A stretch of 64,000 nucleotides of DNA from Kineococcus gynurae (GCF_050871315.1 NZ_JBJLRE010000023.1); one strand, 5' to 3'. Positions 1 through 9,007 are shown, numbered from the stretch's first letter. Notes: a model not told the origin generated them from the letters alone. Program-made: numbers and translations.

Positions 1-150
<150 letters not shown>

Positions 151-159
151 CCCCCCCAC

Positions 160-1179
160 GGACTGGAACCGGCCGACCTCACCCGGTTGTGGGAGATCAA
201 CGACGCCGTCCTGCACTCCCTGCGCGAGGGCCTGCTGGTCTTCGACCCCGCCGGCCGGTTGCGGGCGGCCAACGACGAGGCCCGCCGGTTGCTCGCCGCC
301 ACCCCGGAGGGCGACGTCGTGGTGCCCGAACCCGTCCGCGCCCTGGTCGCCCGCTCCGAGGACGTCGTCGACGACCTGCAGGTGACCGACGACCGCGTCC
401 TCGTGGTCAGCCGGCTCACCGCCCGCTGGGAGACCCGGGTCGTCGGCACGGTCGTCACCCTGCGCGACCACACGGAACTGCAGGCCCTGACCCGCGACCT
501 CGACGCCGTCCGCGGGCTCGCCGAGGTGCTGCGCTCGCAGGCTCACGAGGCCGCGAACCGCCTGCAGGTCGTGGTCACCCTGGTCGAGGCCGGTCGCGGC
601 GAGGAGGCCGTCGGCTTCGCCACCGCCGAGCTGGAGCAGGCCCAGCAGCTCACCGACCTGGTGGTGGCCGGGGTCGCCGACCCGGCGATCGCGGCGCTGC
701 TCATCGGCAAGGCCGCGCAGGGTGCCGAGCGCGGCGTCGAGCTGGAGGTCGAGCCGGGCACCGAGCTGGGCGAGGACGTCCTGCCGCCCCGCGACCTCGT
801 CACCGTCGTCGGCAACCTCGTCGACAACGCGGTGGAGGCGGCGCTCGCGGCCGAACCGCCGCGCTGGGTCCGGGTCGGGCTGGGGGGCGGGCCCGGGGCG
901 GTGGAGATCCGGGTGACCGACTCCGGCCCCGGTTTGCGGGAGGCGGACCTGGCCCGGGCGATGCGCCGCGGATGGTCGCGCAAGCAGCAGCGGCTGGCCG
1001 ATCCCGCCGGGGACGCCGCGCACGGCCACGGGTTGGGGCTCGCCCTGGTCGGTCAGGTCGTCCGCCGGCACGGGGGCACGGTCGGTGTCGAGGCACCGGT
1101 GACCGTCGACGACGGGGGTGGCACGATCGTCGTCCGGCTGCCCCTGCGGGTCCGCGCGGCGAGCGGGGTGGGCGGGTGA
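160..1179 (+). CDS. Sensor histidine kinase, CitA/DcuS-like, 5' truncated
   Basis: This is the C-terminal 339 residues of a two-component sensor kinase; the sensory and membrane part is missing because the poly-G tract replaces it. A PAS-like segment comes first (EGLLVFDPAGRLRAAN). A dimerisation/phosphoacceptor box follows with HEAANRLQVV; the presumed phosphorylated His is the codon at 544-546. The catalytic domain has an N box (NLVDNAVEA), a G1 box (DSGPG) and a G2 box (GHGLGLAL). The short H box directly followed by HATPase_c is typical of the CitA/DcuS/DctB-type kinases that sense C4-dicarboxylates or citrate, but the ligand cannot be inferred without the sensor domain. Its stop overlaps the GTG start of the response regulator, so the two are co-translated. 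Confidence 0.85.
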   Translation, partial: GLEPADLTRLWEINDAVLHSLREGLLVFDPAGRLRAANDEARRLLAATPEGDVVVPEPVRALVARSEDVVDDLQVTDDRVLVVSRLTARWETRVVGTVVTLRDHTELQALTRDLDAVRGLAEVLRSQAHEAANRLQVVVTLVEAGRGEEAVGFATAELEQAQQLTDLVVAGVADPAIAALLIGKAAQGAERGVELEVEPGTELGEDVLPPRDLVTVVGNLVDNAVEAALAAEPPRWVRVGLGGGPGAVEIRVTDSGPGLREADLARAMRRGWSRKQQRLADPAGDAAHGHGLGLALVGQVVRRHGGTVGVEAPVTVDDGGGTIVVRLPLRVRAASGVGG

Positions 1180-1880
1180 ACGTCCGGGTCCTGGTCGTGG
1201 AGGACGACCCGGTGCTGGCCGCGGGGCACCGCCGCACCGTCGACGCGGTCGCCGGGTTCACGGTCGTCGCCGTCGCGCACAACGGGCGCGACGCCCTGGC
1301 CGCGGTCGGCAAGCAGGGGGTCGGCGGGGTGGACCTCGTCCTGCTCGACATGACGCTGCCCGACGTCGACGGGCTCACCGTCCTCCGGGCGCTGCGCTCG
1401 GCGGCGCTGCCCGCCGACGTCATCGCGGTCACCGCGGCCCGGGAGACCGCGGTGGTGCGCCAGGCCCTGTCGATGGGGGTCGTGCAGTACCTGCTGAAAC
1501 CGTTCACGGCCAGCGCCCTGGAGGACCGGCTGCGGGCCTACGCACGGTTCCGGGCCGAGGTGGCGCGGGTCGCGGAGGCCGCGGGCCCGGGGCTGGACCA
1601 GCAGGCGATCGACGCGGCGCTGGCCGAGCTGCGCACCACCAGCGCCCCCGCCCGGGGGGTCACCTCGGCGACGCTGGAGAACGTCGTGGCCGCGCTGCGG
1701 GAGGTGGACCCCGCGGTCGGGTTGTCCGCGACCGAGGCGGCCACCGCGACCGGGGTGTCGCGGGGGAGCGCCCGTCGCTACCTCGAGCACCTGGCCGGTG
1801 CGGGCCGGGTCCGTCGGGAACCCCGCTACGGGGGTTCCGGACGTCCGGAGCTCGCCTACCTGCCGACCGCCGCGCTCTGA
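1176..1880 (+). CDS. Response regulator, CitB/DcuR family
   Basis: A 234-residue regulator with an N-terminal receiver domain. Acidic residues are E9, D10 and D11, the phosphoacceptor is D58 in LLDMTLPDVDG, the switch threonine is T86 and the conserved lysine K108 lies in LLKPF. The C-terminal part (about 165-230) is a winged-helix-like DNA-binding domain containing LSATEAATATGVSRGSARRY, as in CitB/DcuR/DctR regulators. The GTG start at 1176 overlaps the kinase stop by four bases, so it is the cognate partner. Its targets are unknown; no transporter gene is adjacent in the part seen. Its 3' end overlaps the convergent GGDEF-EAL gene by 25 bases. Confidence 0.88.
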   Translation: MNVRVLVVEDDPVLAAGHRRTVDAVAGFTVVAVAHNGRDALAAVGKQGVGGVDLVLLDMTLPDVDGLTVLRALRSAALPADVIAVTAARETAVVRQALSMGVVQYLLKPFTASALEDRLRAYARFRAEVARVAEAAGPGLDQQAIDAALAELRTTSAPARGVTSATLENVVAALREVDPAVGLSATEAATATGVSRGSARRYLEHLAGAGRVRREPRYGGSGRPELAYLPTAAL

Positions 1881-3643
1881 ACCGCCGGGGCCGGCCGGGC
1901 CTCGAGCAGGCGACGGTGGATCTCCGACACCGGCTGCGGGCGGGCGAACAGGAAACCCTGGGCCGACGGGCAGCCGAGCTCCCGCAGTTTCGTGGCCTGC
2001 TCGCAGGTCTCGACCCCCTCGGCCACGACGGACAACCCCAGCGCCGCGCACATGTCGAGCAACCCGCGCAGGATGCCGGCGCGCCGCCCCGAGGTGGTGA
2101 TCCCGGCGGTGAACGCGGCGTCGAGCTTGAGGTGGTGGGCGGGCAGGGCGTCCAGGCGGCTGAACGCCGAGTACCCCGTCCCGAAGTCGTCGATGGCGAC
2201 CTGCACCCGGTCGGCGTGCAACATCTCCAACGTGCGCAGGGCCGTCGGGGTCGAACCGTCGACGACGCTCTCGGTCACCTCGATGCAGAGCCCGCTCGCC
2301 GGCAACCCGGTGCGGTGCAGGACGTCCAGCACCTCGGCGTAGAAACCCGGACGCACCAGCTGCCGGCCGGAGACGTTCACGGCGACCACGAGGTCGGGCT
2401 GCACGGCCCGCAGGCGGACGGCGTCGGCGCAGGCGCGTTCCAGGACGAGCGCGCCGAGCTCGGCGATCAGTCCGGCGTTCTCGGCGGCCGGGATGAACTC
2501 CGCGGGCGAGACCGGACCCCGGGTCGGGTGCGTCCAGCGGCAGAGCGCCTCGACGGCCAGGAGGTCCCCGGTGGTCAGGTCGACGATGGGCTGGTGGACG
2601 ACGTGGAACTGGTCGGGATCCTCGGCCAGGGCCGAGGTCAGGTCGGCGGCCAGCAGGGCGGTGGCGTCGTCGGCGCGTTCGGTGCGACCGCCCCCGCCGG
2701 TCTTGGCGGCGGTGAGCGCCGCCAGCGCGCGGCGCAGCAGCGCCGAACGGGACTCACCGTGGGCCCGCTGGGCCAGGCCGCAGGAGAAGGCGATCCCGAC
2801 CTCGGCCCGGAGGCCGTCGACGAGCCGGGTGGCGACGTCGCCGCAGGTCCCGGGCAGCAGCAGGACGAACTCGTCACCGCCGTAACGAGCTACCACCGCC
2901 CCGGGGACGGCGTCCGTCACCGTTCGGTGCAGCGTGCGGGCCACGGCGCGCAGCAGCTCGTCGCCCTCACCCGGACCGCGACCGTCGTTGACCGCGGCCA
3001 GGTCGTCGAGGTCGAGCACGGCGAGGGTGAGCTCGTGGCGGTTGCGCCCGCGGGTCGCGGTCGCGAACGCCTCCTCGAACCGGCGTCGGTTGGGCAGTCC
3101 GGTCAGGGTGTCGCGGTCGGCGCTGGAGGCGCGGTCGACCAGGACGGCCGTGACCGCGCAGACGGCCAGGCAGACGAGGAACAGACCGAGGATGTCCAGG
3201 GCGGGGACCCCGCGGGTCGAGAGCGCCACGACCAGCCCGGTGAGCAGCAGCAGCAGGTGCGCGAGGGCCGCGGGCGGCGCGAAGTAGAAGGCCGCGTCGA
3301 TGGCCACGAAGGTGAAGATGGCCGCGGCGACCATGGTTCCCGAGGCCGACCCGGCCGCGAGCGTGGCCAGGGTGATGAGGACGCTGCCCCCGCCCACGAG
3401 GACGTGGAAGAACGCGCGCGGCCAACGCCCGCCCCAGACCAGGACGATCGCGCCGGTCCCCATGGCGGTGAGACCGATGGCGAGCAGGTGGAGGAAGGAG
3501 AGCGGGACCCCGTCCGCGGCGACGAGGAGGTCGCTGACCCCGACGACGAGCGCGGTCAGACCCCCGGCCAGGTACAACCAGCCGGTCGTCAGCGCCATCA
3601 TGCGCGGCGTCGCCACCTCGGGCGCGGACCTCGACCACTTCAT
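1856..3643 (-). CDS. Membrane GGDEF-EAL protein (c-di-GMP turnover)
   Basis: A 595-residue protein with about six hydrophobic membrane segments in residues 15-170, then a GGDEF domain (DxLTGLPNRRRF near 180, intact GGDEF at about 255-259) and an EAL domain. The EAL part keeps the usual catalytic signatures: EAL at about 365 followed by CRW, NVSGRQL near 423, the glutamate in IEVTES, DDFGTGYS near 485 and EGVET near 550. Both diguanylate cyclase and phosphodiesterase activity are therefore possible; the net activity cannot be read from sequence. I chose the ATG at 3643 because the open frame further upstream runs antisense through the neighbouring gene; ATGs at 3601 and 3598 are alternatives. 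The next reverse gene is a degenerate relative of it. Confidence 0.87.
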   Translation of the reverse strand: MKWSRSAPEVATPRMMALTTGWLYLAGGLTALVVGVSDLLVAADGVPLSFLHLLAIGLTAMGTGAIVLVWGGRWPRAFFHVLVGGGSVLITLATLAAGSASGTMVAAAIFTFVAIDAAFYFAPPAALAHLLLLLTGLVVALSTRGVPALDILGLFLVCLAVCAVTAVLVDRASSADRDTLTGLPNRRRFEEAFATATRGRNRHELTLAVLDLDDLAAVNDGRGPGEGDELLRAVARTLHRTVTDAVPGAVVARYGGDEFVLLLPGTCGDVATRLVDGLRAEVGIAFSCGLAQRAHGESRSALLRRALAALTAAKTGGGGRTERADDATALLAADLTSALAEDPDQFHVVHQPIVDLTTGDLLAVEALCRWTHPTRGPVSPAEFIPAAENAGLIAELGALVLERACADAVRLRAVQPDLVVAVNVSGRQLVRPGFYAEVLDVLHRTGLPASGLCIEVTESVVDGSTPTALRTLEMLHADRVQVAIDDFGTGYSAFSRLDALPAHHLKLDAAFTAGITTSGRRAGILRGLLDMCAALGLSVVAEGVETCEQATKLRELGCPSAQGFLFARPQPVSEIHRRLLEARPAPAVQSAAVGR

Positions 3644-3770
3644 GGGACAAGAGGTCGGGTCCGTGGGGGAAGTCCTTGAGAACCGTGGGGGAATGGCCAC
3701 CCGACTGTCCCAATCCCGGACGTGTTGTTCTCCGCCGTCCGGGTCGCGCCCGCCCGGGTGAGGCCGGGAC

Positions 3771-5018
3771 TCAGGGTCGGGACGGCCCGCCGAGGGCCGC
3801 CGCGGCGGGGCTGCGGGAGTCCTCGAGGGCGAGCCGCTGCAGGACCGTGACCACGGGCTCGGGGTGGGCGAAGAGGTCCCCGGCGGCGCGGCCGCAGCCG
3901 AGCGCGCGCAGGACCGCGGCCCGGGGGGCGGAGTCGACCCCGGTGGCGAGCAGGGTGAGACCGAGCGCGGTGCCGAGTTCCACCACCGCGCGCACGACCT
4001 CCACCCGGTGCCCCGACCCGACCACCGGGGCGGTGAGCGCCGGACCGAGGTGCAGCTCGTCGAGCGGCAGCGCGTCGAGCGCCCCCAGCGGGGTCGCGGT
4101 CCCGACGTCGGTGATCGCGATGCGCACCCCGGCCTCGCGCAGCCGCCCCAGCTCCTCGAGCAGGGCCGGGCGGGGGCGGACCAGGGTGGTCTCCGGGACG
4201 CCGAGCAGGAGTGCGTGCGGGGGCAGGCCGGTGGCCTCGCAGGTGTCGAGCACCGCGCCGGACGCACCGGTGCCGAGGTGGCCGGGGGGCAGGGTGAGGT
4301 GCAGGTGCAGGTCGGGGGTCACGGCCCGCAGACGCACGACGTCGGCGCAGGCCCGGCCGAGGACGAGGTGGCCCACCTCGACGGCGGCCTCCACGGTGAG
4401 CGGGACCTCGGCGGGCGCGAGGGCCCCCCGGGTCGGGTGCTCCCAGTGCCAGGACGCCTCGACGGCGAGGACCCGACCGTCGTGCAGGTCGACGACCGGT
4501 CGGTGCCGGACCTCGATCTGCTCGGGCGCACCCCGCAGGGTCCGGGCCAGGTCGGCGGCGAGGCGGGTGCGCTCGAGGTCGGCGACGCCGACCCGGGGGG
4601 TCGGGCGACCCGTCGCGACGTCGCCCGGGCGGGCGGCCCGGGCCCGCCGGAGCAGGGTCGCACGGTCCTCGCCGGGCACCAGCTGCGCGATGCCCGCGGT
4701 CACCGGGAGGTCGCCCAGCCGGTCGAGCAGGGCGACCGCCTCGCCGTCGGTCCGCCCCGGCAGCAGCAGCGCGAACTCCTCGCCGCCGAGCCGGGCGAGC
4801 AGGGCCGCGGGGTCCGCGGCGAGCGCGAGCAGTCGGGCGGTCAGGTCGGGGGTCTCCTCGGGGACGGTGACGCCGACCTCGAGGCGGACCAGGGTCAGCG
4901 GGGTCCCGCCGAGACCGGCCGAGATGAGCGCGGGGGTGAGGGCGGCGAGCAGCGTCTCGCGATCGGCGACACCGTCCCCGGTGCCCCGGCGCGACCACGA
5001 CCTGCCCCACGACCTCAC
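3771..5018 (-). CDS. Degenerate GGDEF-EAL protein
   Basis: A 415-residue soluble protein related to the downstream GGDEF-EAL gene (compare WEHPTRGALAPAEVPL here with WTHPTRGPVSPAEFIP there). The GGDEF domain is shortened at the N-terminus and lacks the DxLTGLPNR stretch, though RLGGEEFALLLPG remains. The EAL domain is eroded at its metal and substrate positions: EAS replaces EAL, HLTLPP replaces NVSGRQ, and TDVGTATPL replaces DDFGTGYS. A phosphodiesterase is therefore unlikely; a c-di-GMP-binding or protein-interaction role is more plausible. GTG at 5018 is the only sensible start. It lies divergent from the SMP-30 gene and 127 bases upstream of its intact relative, consistent with a tandem duplication. 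Confidence 0.75.
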   Translation of the reverse strand: MRSWGRSWSRRGTGDGVADRETLLAALTPALISAGLGGTPLTLVRLEVGVTVPEETPDLTARLLALAADPAALLARLGGEEFALLLPGRTDGEAVALLDRLGDLPVTAGIAQLVPGEDRATLLRRARAARPGDVATGRPTPRVGVADLERTRLAADLARTLRGAPEQIEVRHRPVVDLHDGRVLAVEASWHWEHPTRGALAPAEVPLTVEAAVEVGHLVLGRACADVVRLRAVTPDLHLHLTLPPGHLGTGASGAVLDTCEATGLPPHALLLGVPETTLVRPRPALLEELGRLREAGVRIAITDVGTATPLGALDALPLDELHLGPALTAPVVGSGHRVEVVRAVVELGTALGLTLLATGVDSAPRAAVLRALGCGRAAGDLFAHPEPVVTVLQRLALEDSRSPAAAALGGPSRP

Positions 5019-5098
5019 TCCGCCCCCATCGGCATCCTCCGCCGATCCCTTGACCCCGCCATCCGGGGGGTGGGGGTGACGGCCCGTAGGGTTCGCGC

Positions 5099-5980
5099 AT
5101 GGTCCACGCGGAACGAGTCACCCCGGTCCTCACCCACCACGGGGAGGGGGCGTGCTGGTCGGAGCAGTGGGGCGGGCTGCGCTTCGTCGACCTCTACGCG
5201 GGTGACGTCTGCACGCTGCGGGAGGACGGGTCGGTGGACCGGATCCACGTGGGACCGGTCGCCGCGTGCGTCCGGCCCCGCGTCGGGGGCGGCGCGATCA
5301 TCGCGACCGAACGGGGGGTGCTTCTGGAGGACTCCGCGGGAGCGCTCGACCCCTTCCCGGCGGCGCGGCCCGCGTTCTTCGGCGAGACCTCCGGGCTGCG
5401 GATGAACGAGGGCGGCTGCGACCCGCAGGGTCGCTTCTACATCGGGTCGATGGCCTACGACCAGACCGACGGCCGGGGTGACGGTCGCGCCAGCCTGTAC
5501 CGGCTCGGTGCCGACGGGGTGGTCGCCGTCGTGCTGCCCGCGGTGACGATCTCCAACGGCCTGGGGTTCAGCCCCGACGGGACCCTGGCCTACTACAACG
5601 ACACCCCCACCGGTCGGATCGACGTGTTCGACGTGGTCGACGGCGACCTGCGGGAGCGTCGCCCCTTCGCGCGGGTCCACGGCGAGCGGAGCGAGGGGCA
5701 CCCCGACGGGTTGTGCGTCGACGCCGAGGGCGGGGTGTGGACCGCGTTGTTCGGCGGGTCCGGCGTGCACCGCTACGCGCCCGACGGGTCGCTGAGCGAG
5801 GTCGTCGAGGTCGGGGCGCGGCAGGTGACGTCGTGCACGTTCGGTGGTGCGGAACTCGAGGAACTCTGGATCACGACGTCGCGCGAGAACCTCGAGGACG
5901 ACGACGACCCGGCCGCGGGCAGCCTGTTCCGGTTCCCGGCCGGCGTCCGCGGGTTGGCCGCGCTGCCCTTCGCCGGCTGA
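5099..5980 (+). CDS. SMP-30/gluconolactonase/LRE family protein
   Basis: A 293-residue six-bladed beta-propeller enzyme of the SMP-30/gluconolactonase family, which typically hydrolyses sugar lactones using one divalent metal ion. Recognisable elements are EGACWSEQWGGL near residue 16 (the first metal-ligand glutamate), NEGGCDPQGRFYIGSMAYD near 103, SNGLGFSPDG near 156 (the conserved asparagine) and GHPDGLCVDAEGGVW near 200 (the conserved aspartate). There is no signal peptide, so it is cytoplasmic. ATG at 5099 gives the normal family length. It stands alone, divergent from the degenerate GGDEF-EAL gene, so its pathway is not shown by context. Confidence 0.87.
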   Translation: MVHAERVTPVLTHHGEGACWSEQWGGLRFVDLYAGDVCTLREDGSVDRIHVGPVAACVRPRVGGGAIIATERGVLLEDSAGALDPFPAARPAFFGETSGLRMNEGGCDPQGRFYIGSMAYDQTDGRGDGRASLYRLGADGVVAVVLPAVTISNGLGFSPDGTLAYYNDTPTGRIDVFDVVDGDLRERRPFARVHGERSEGHPDGLCVDAEGGVWTALFGGSGVHRYAPDGSLSEVVEVGARQVTSCTFGGAELEELWITTSRENLEDDDDPAAGSLFRFPAGVRGLAALPFAG

Positions 5981-6161
5981 GTTCCGGGGCGGGACCCGCG
6001 AGGGCATTCCCGCTGTCCCACAGTGACGATCAGACACTCACCGTGCCGGATCACTGATCCAACCGGGGGGTGGGGCCGAAATTCCTGACGCACCGTCACC
6101 GTGGCTGCGAGACTCCGCCCTGACCGGCGCTGCGCCGGTGCACCCGCTCAGGAGGATCCGA
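5981..6161 (+). promoter_or_regulatory. Structured 5' leader of the cell-wall-binding gene
   Basis: About 180 non-coding bases separate the SMP-30 gene from the next start. Near the end is a perfect 7-bp hairpin (ACCGGCG-CTG-CGCCGGT, about 6123-6139), closely followed by the AGGAGG ribosome-binding site at 6150-6155. Upstream is a smaller TGACG-CAC-CGTCA hairpin and a GGGGCCGAAATTCC stretch. The layout fits a leader that could control translation or termination. Fragments resemble parts of the c-di-AMP riboswitch, but I cannot fold the whole motif, so no class is assigned. Confidence 0.3.
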
Positions 6162-7319
6162 ATGCTCGACCACCGCGTGACCGACAACTCTTCCCCGGTT
6201 CGACAGGCCCCCCGTCGTCGTCGCGCGGCGTTCGCCGCGACCCTGACCCTGGCCCTCCTCGGTGGTGCCGCCGCCGCGACGCCCGCCGTCGCCGCGCCGG
6301 AACCGGGTTTCGAGACCCTCACCCCCGTCTGCTCGCCGCAGCTGCCGATCGTGCACCCGGGCTGCGTCGGCAACCTGCAGTACAAGGGTGCCCCGCTGCC
6401 CAGCGGCACCCCGAACCAGACCGTCCAGCTCTCCGGCGACGACCGGTACGCGACGGCCGTCGAGGTGGCCCGGCACGGGTTCCCCGAGGCCGACGTGGCC
6501 GTGCTGGTGAGCGGGGAGGCCGGGCACCTGGTCGACGCGCTCTCGACCGCGCCGCTGGCCCGCAGCCTCGCCGCCCCGGTCCTGCTGGCCCGTCGCGGGT
6601 CCATCCCGGCCGCGACCGCCGACTACCTGCGCAGCACCGGGGTCGACTCCGTCCTCATCGTCGGCGGGACCTCCTCGCTCGACGCGGGCACCGCCGACCG
6701 CCTGCGCGAGCTCGGTGTCACCAGCGTGGGGCGGGTGGAGGGGGCCAACCGCTACGCCACCTCCCGCGCGGTCGCCGCCCTCATGCCGAACGCCACCCAC
6801 GCCTGGGTCGCCTCGGGCGAGGAGCGCCACCTGGTCGACGCGCTCGCCTCGGCCGGCCCCGCCGCCCGTCTGGCCGAGCCGCTCGTCCTGGTCGACGACA
6901 ACGACCCGATCCCGGTCGGGGACCTGCTGCGGTCCAAGGGCGTCACCTCCACCACCGTCGCCGGTGGCCCGGCCGGGGTGGCCCCGGAGGCCCTCGCCGC
7001 CCTGCCCGCGCCGGAGCGCGCCGAGGGTGAGAACCGCTACGAGACCGCCCTCGAACTGGCCGGGGCCGGCGTGGACCGCGGCGTCGAGCCCGCCGACCTC
7101 GTGCTGGTGGCCGGGCTCGACGGCAACCTCGTCGACGCGCTCGCCTCCGGCCCGCTGGGCCGCTCGACCCTGCTGGTCGGGGAGAGCGCCGACTCGATGG
7201 ACATCATCGAGGCCTGGTTCGACGTCTTCGGTGCCGGACGGACCACCGCCGTCGGCGCGGTCGAGCTCGCCGGGGGCACCCAGCAGCAGTCGCTGCGCTC
7301 GCTCCGTCTGCGGGACTGA
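6162..7319 (+). CDS. Secreted cell wall-binding repeat 2 protein
   Basis: A 385-residue exported protein. The N-terminus has a basic stretch (RQAPRRRRAAF), a hydrophobic core and an AVAAPE cleavage region near residue 45. The rest consists of about three CWB2-type repeats, each starting with a DRYATA / NRYATS / NRYETA motif and containing a variant of the HLVDALS..PLA...APVLL pattern. CWB2 repeats bind cell-wall polymers in Clostridia and actinobacteria. There is no recognisable catalytic domain, so it is a wall-binding or scaffold protein. ATG 6162 is favoured over the upstream GTG at 6138 because AGGAGG lies six bases before it. It converges with ada across a hairpin. Confidence 0.85.
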   Translation: MLDHRVTDNSSPVRQAPRRRRAAFAATLTLALLGGAAAATPAVAAPEPGFETLTPVCSPQLPIVHPGCVGNLQYKGAPLPSGTPNQTVQLSGDDRYATAVEVARHGFPEADVAVLVSGEAGHLVDALSTAPLARSLAAPVLLARRGSIPAATADYLRSTGVDSVLIVGGTSSLDAGTADRLRELGVTSVGRVEGANRYATSRAVAALMPNATHAWVASGEERHLVDALASAGPAARLAEPLVLVDDNDPIPVGDLLRSKGVTSTTVAGGPAGVAPEALAALPAPERAEGENRYETALELAGAGVDRGVEPADLVLVAGLDGNLVDALASGPLGRSTLLVGESADSMDIIEAWFDVFGAGRTTAVGAVELAGGTQQQSLRSLRLRD

Positions 7320-7332
7320 CCTCGGTCGACCC

Positions 7333-8511
7333 TCAGCGTGGGGGCCGCGGTCCGGGCACGTCCTCGTGCCCGGCCGCGGCCTCCCGCGCGAGCAGTTCCT
7401 CCTTCACCGCCAGACCCCAGCGGAACCCGCCCAGCCCGCCGTCGGAGCGCAGGACCCGGTGGCACGGGGTGAGCAGGGCGGCGGGGTTGCGGGCGCAGGC
7501 CCCCGCCACGGCCCGGACCGCCGAGGGGCGCCCCAGCTCGACGGCGACCTCGGCGTAGCTGCGCACCTCACCCGCCGGGATGCGGCGCAGCGCCGCCCAC
7601 ACCCGGGCCTGGAAGGCCGTCCCCCGCACGTCCAGGGGCAGCGCCGGGGCCGCCGCGCCCGCGGCCAGCCGGCGGAGTCCGCCCACCACGTCGGCCAGGG
7701 CGTCGTCGGCGCGCTCGAACTCCGCCGCGGGCAGTTCCGCGCGCACCTCGGCCAGCAGCGCCTCCCCGTCGGGCCCGAGGCGGACGGCCACCACCCCGGC
7801 GAACGAGACCACCACGAGCAGCCGCGCCGACCCCCCGGTCGGATCGGCGCCCAGGTTCGTGGGCCCGTCCGCGGGCCGGTCCACGGGCAGGTCGAGGTCG
7901 GTGACGGCGTACAGCAACCGTTCCCCGCGTCCCCCGGCCGCGAACGCGCTCGGCGTCATCCCGAGCCGGGCGGCGCCCTGCTCGTAGAATGCGCGGACCG
8001 ACCCGTACCCGACGGTGAACGCCGCGTCCAGCACCCCGCCGTCGGCGCGGAGGGCGGGCCGCAACCGGGCGGCGCGCACGGTCTCGCCGTAGGCGCGCGG
8101 CGTGGTCCCGGTGAGTTCGGCGAACCGGCGCTGCAGGTGCCGTGGGCTCCACCCGGTGCGGACGGCCAGGTCCGCCACCGGAACCGGCCCCCCGGCCTCG
8201 TCCATGGCCCGGCAGGCCTCGACGACCCGCGCCCGGTCGACCTCCCCGCCGTCGGTCCCGAGGCCCGCGTCGGGGTGGCAGCGGCGGCAGGCGCGGAACC
8301 CGGCGAGTTCGGCCGCACCCGGATCAGCGACGGCGATCACGTTGCGCCGCAACGGCGTCCGAGCCGGACAACCCGGGCGGCAGTAGATCCCGGTGGTACG
8401 GACGGCGAAGAGGAAGTCGTGCGGACCGGTGGAACGGTTCACGACCGCGTCCCACCGGTCGTCGGTCAGTTCCACGGTCGGGACCGGGTCCGGGGGAGCG
8501 AGCAGCGGCAT
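7333..8511 (-). CDS. ada: Ada: methylated-DNA methyltransferase and activator
   Basis: A 392-residue protein with the complete Ada architecture. The N-terminal zinc/methylphosphotriester domain has cysteines C44, C48, C75 and C78 (TTGIYCRPGC and FRACRRCHPD). An AraC-type helix-turn-helix region follows (about 95-190, with WSPRHLQRRF). The C-terminal O6-alkylguanine methyltransferase ends with the active-site C350 in TPCHRVL. It takes alkyl groups from DNA onto its own cysteines and, once methylated on the N-terminal domain, activates repair genes. All expected cysteines are present, so both functions are likely. No alkA or alkB lies next to it; the 64-base gap to the MerR gene leaves co-transcription open. 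ATG 8511 gives the family's usual start, just before the N-domain. Confidence 0.93.
   Translation of the reverse strand: MPLLAPPDPVPTVELTDDRWDAVVNRSTGPHDFLFAVRTTGIYCRPGCPARTPLRRNVIAVADPGAAELAGFRACRRCHPDAGLGTDGGEVDRARVVEACRAMDEAGGPVPVADLAVRTGWSPRHLQRRFAELTGTTPRAYGETVRAARLRPALRADGGVLDAAFTVGYGSVRAFYEQGAARLGMTPSAFAAGGRGERLLYAVTDLDLPVDRPADGPTNLGADPTGGSARLLVVVSFAGVVAVRLGPDGEALLAEVRAELPAAEFERADDALADVVGGLRRLAAGAAAPALPLDVRGTAFQARVWAALRRIPAGEVRSYAEVAVELGRPSAVRAVAGACARNPAALLTPCHRVLRSDGGLGGFRWGLAVKEELLAREAAAGHEDVPGPRPPR
7343..7381. terminator. Hairpin between convergent cell-wall gene and ada
   Basis: A GC-rich inverted repeat (arms about 7343-7360 and 7365-7381, one bulged base, TCCT loop) lies in the last codons of ada and just after the stop of the cell-wall-binding gene. 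It can fold on either transcript and so could serve as a bidirectional terminator. There is no clear U tract, as is common in actinobacteria. Confidence 0.45.
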
Positions 8512-8575
8512 GACCCCGACGGTAGGTCGCGTCCCGGGGCGGAACACTCCGCCGAGCGCCGTCGCATCGACGCGT

Positions 8576-9007
8576 TCAGGCGCGGACGGGGGGTTCCGGG
8601 GCGGGGCTGTCGCCGTCGCTGCGGCCCGCGGCCTCGTCGCGCAGCTGCTGGGCGAACTCCTCGGCCATCGCGAGGCGTTCACGGAGTTTCTCGACCTTGG
8701 CGTCGGCCGCGGCCCGGAACGCGTCGAGACGGTCGAAGAGTTCCTCGCGCCCCACCTCCGAGGGGGTGCGCCCGTCGAGGGCGTCGAGGATGCCCAGGAG
8801 GTCGCGCATCTGCTCCAGCGTGAAGTCCAGCGGTTTCATCCGCTTGAGGACGAGCAGGCGGTAGACGTCCATCTCGGTGTAGAGCCGGAATCCGCCGGGC
8901 GAACGCTCGGAGGGGGTCACCAGACCCATCTCGTCGTAGTAGCGGATGGTGCGGGTGCTGTACCCGACCCGCTCGACGACCTCCCCGATCTGCATCAGCC
9001 TGGACAC
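8576..9007 (-). CDS. MerR family transcriptional regulator
   Basis: A 143-residue regulator with an N-terminal MerR winged helix-turn-helix (IGEVVERVGYSTRTIRYYDE followed by GLVTPSERSPGGFRLY) and a coiled-coil dimerisation helix (about 85-130). There is no C-terminal ligand domain and no metal-binding cysteine cluster, so it is not a MerR/CueR-type metal sensor. It resembles small actinobacterial MerR proteins of unknown signal. The GTG at 9007 or the ATG at 8995 could be the start. Targets are unknown; ada is the next gene on the same strand. Confidence 0.85.
   Translation of the reverse strand: MSRLMQIGEVVERVGYSTRTIRYYDEMGLVTPSERSPGGFRLYTEMDVYRLLVLKRMKPLDFTLEQMRDLLGILDALDGRTPSEVGREELFDRLDAFRAAADAKVEKLRERLAMAEEFAQQLRDEAAGRSDGDSPAPEPPVRA

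Noticed and set aside
1118..3679. Long forward open frame over the response regulator and the reverse GGDEF-EAL gene
   Set aside because: Arg/Gly/Glu-rich shadow of real genes in other frames.
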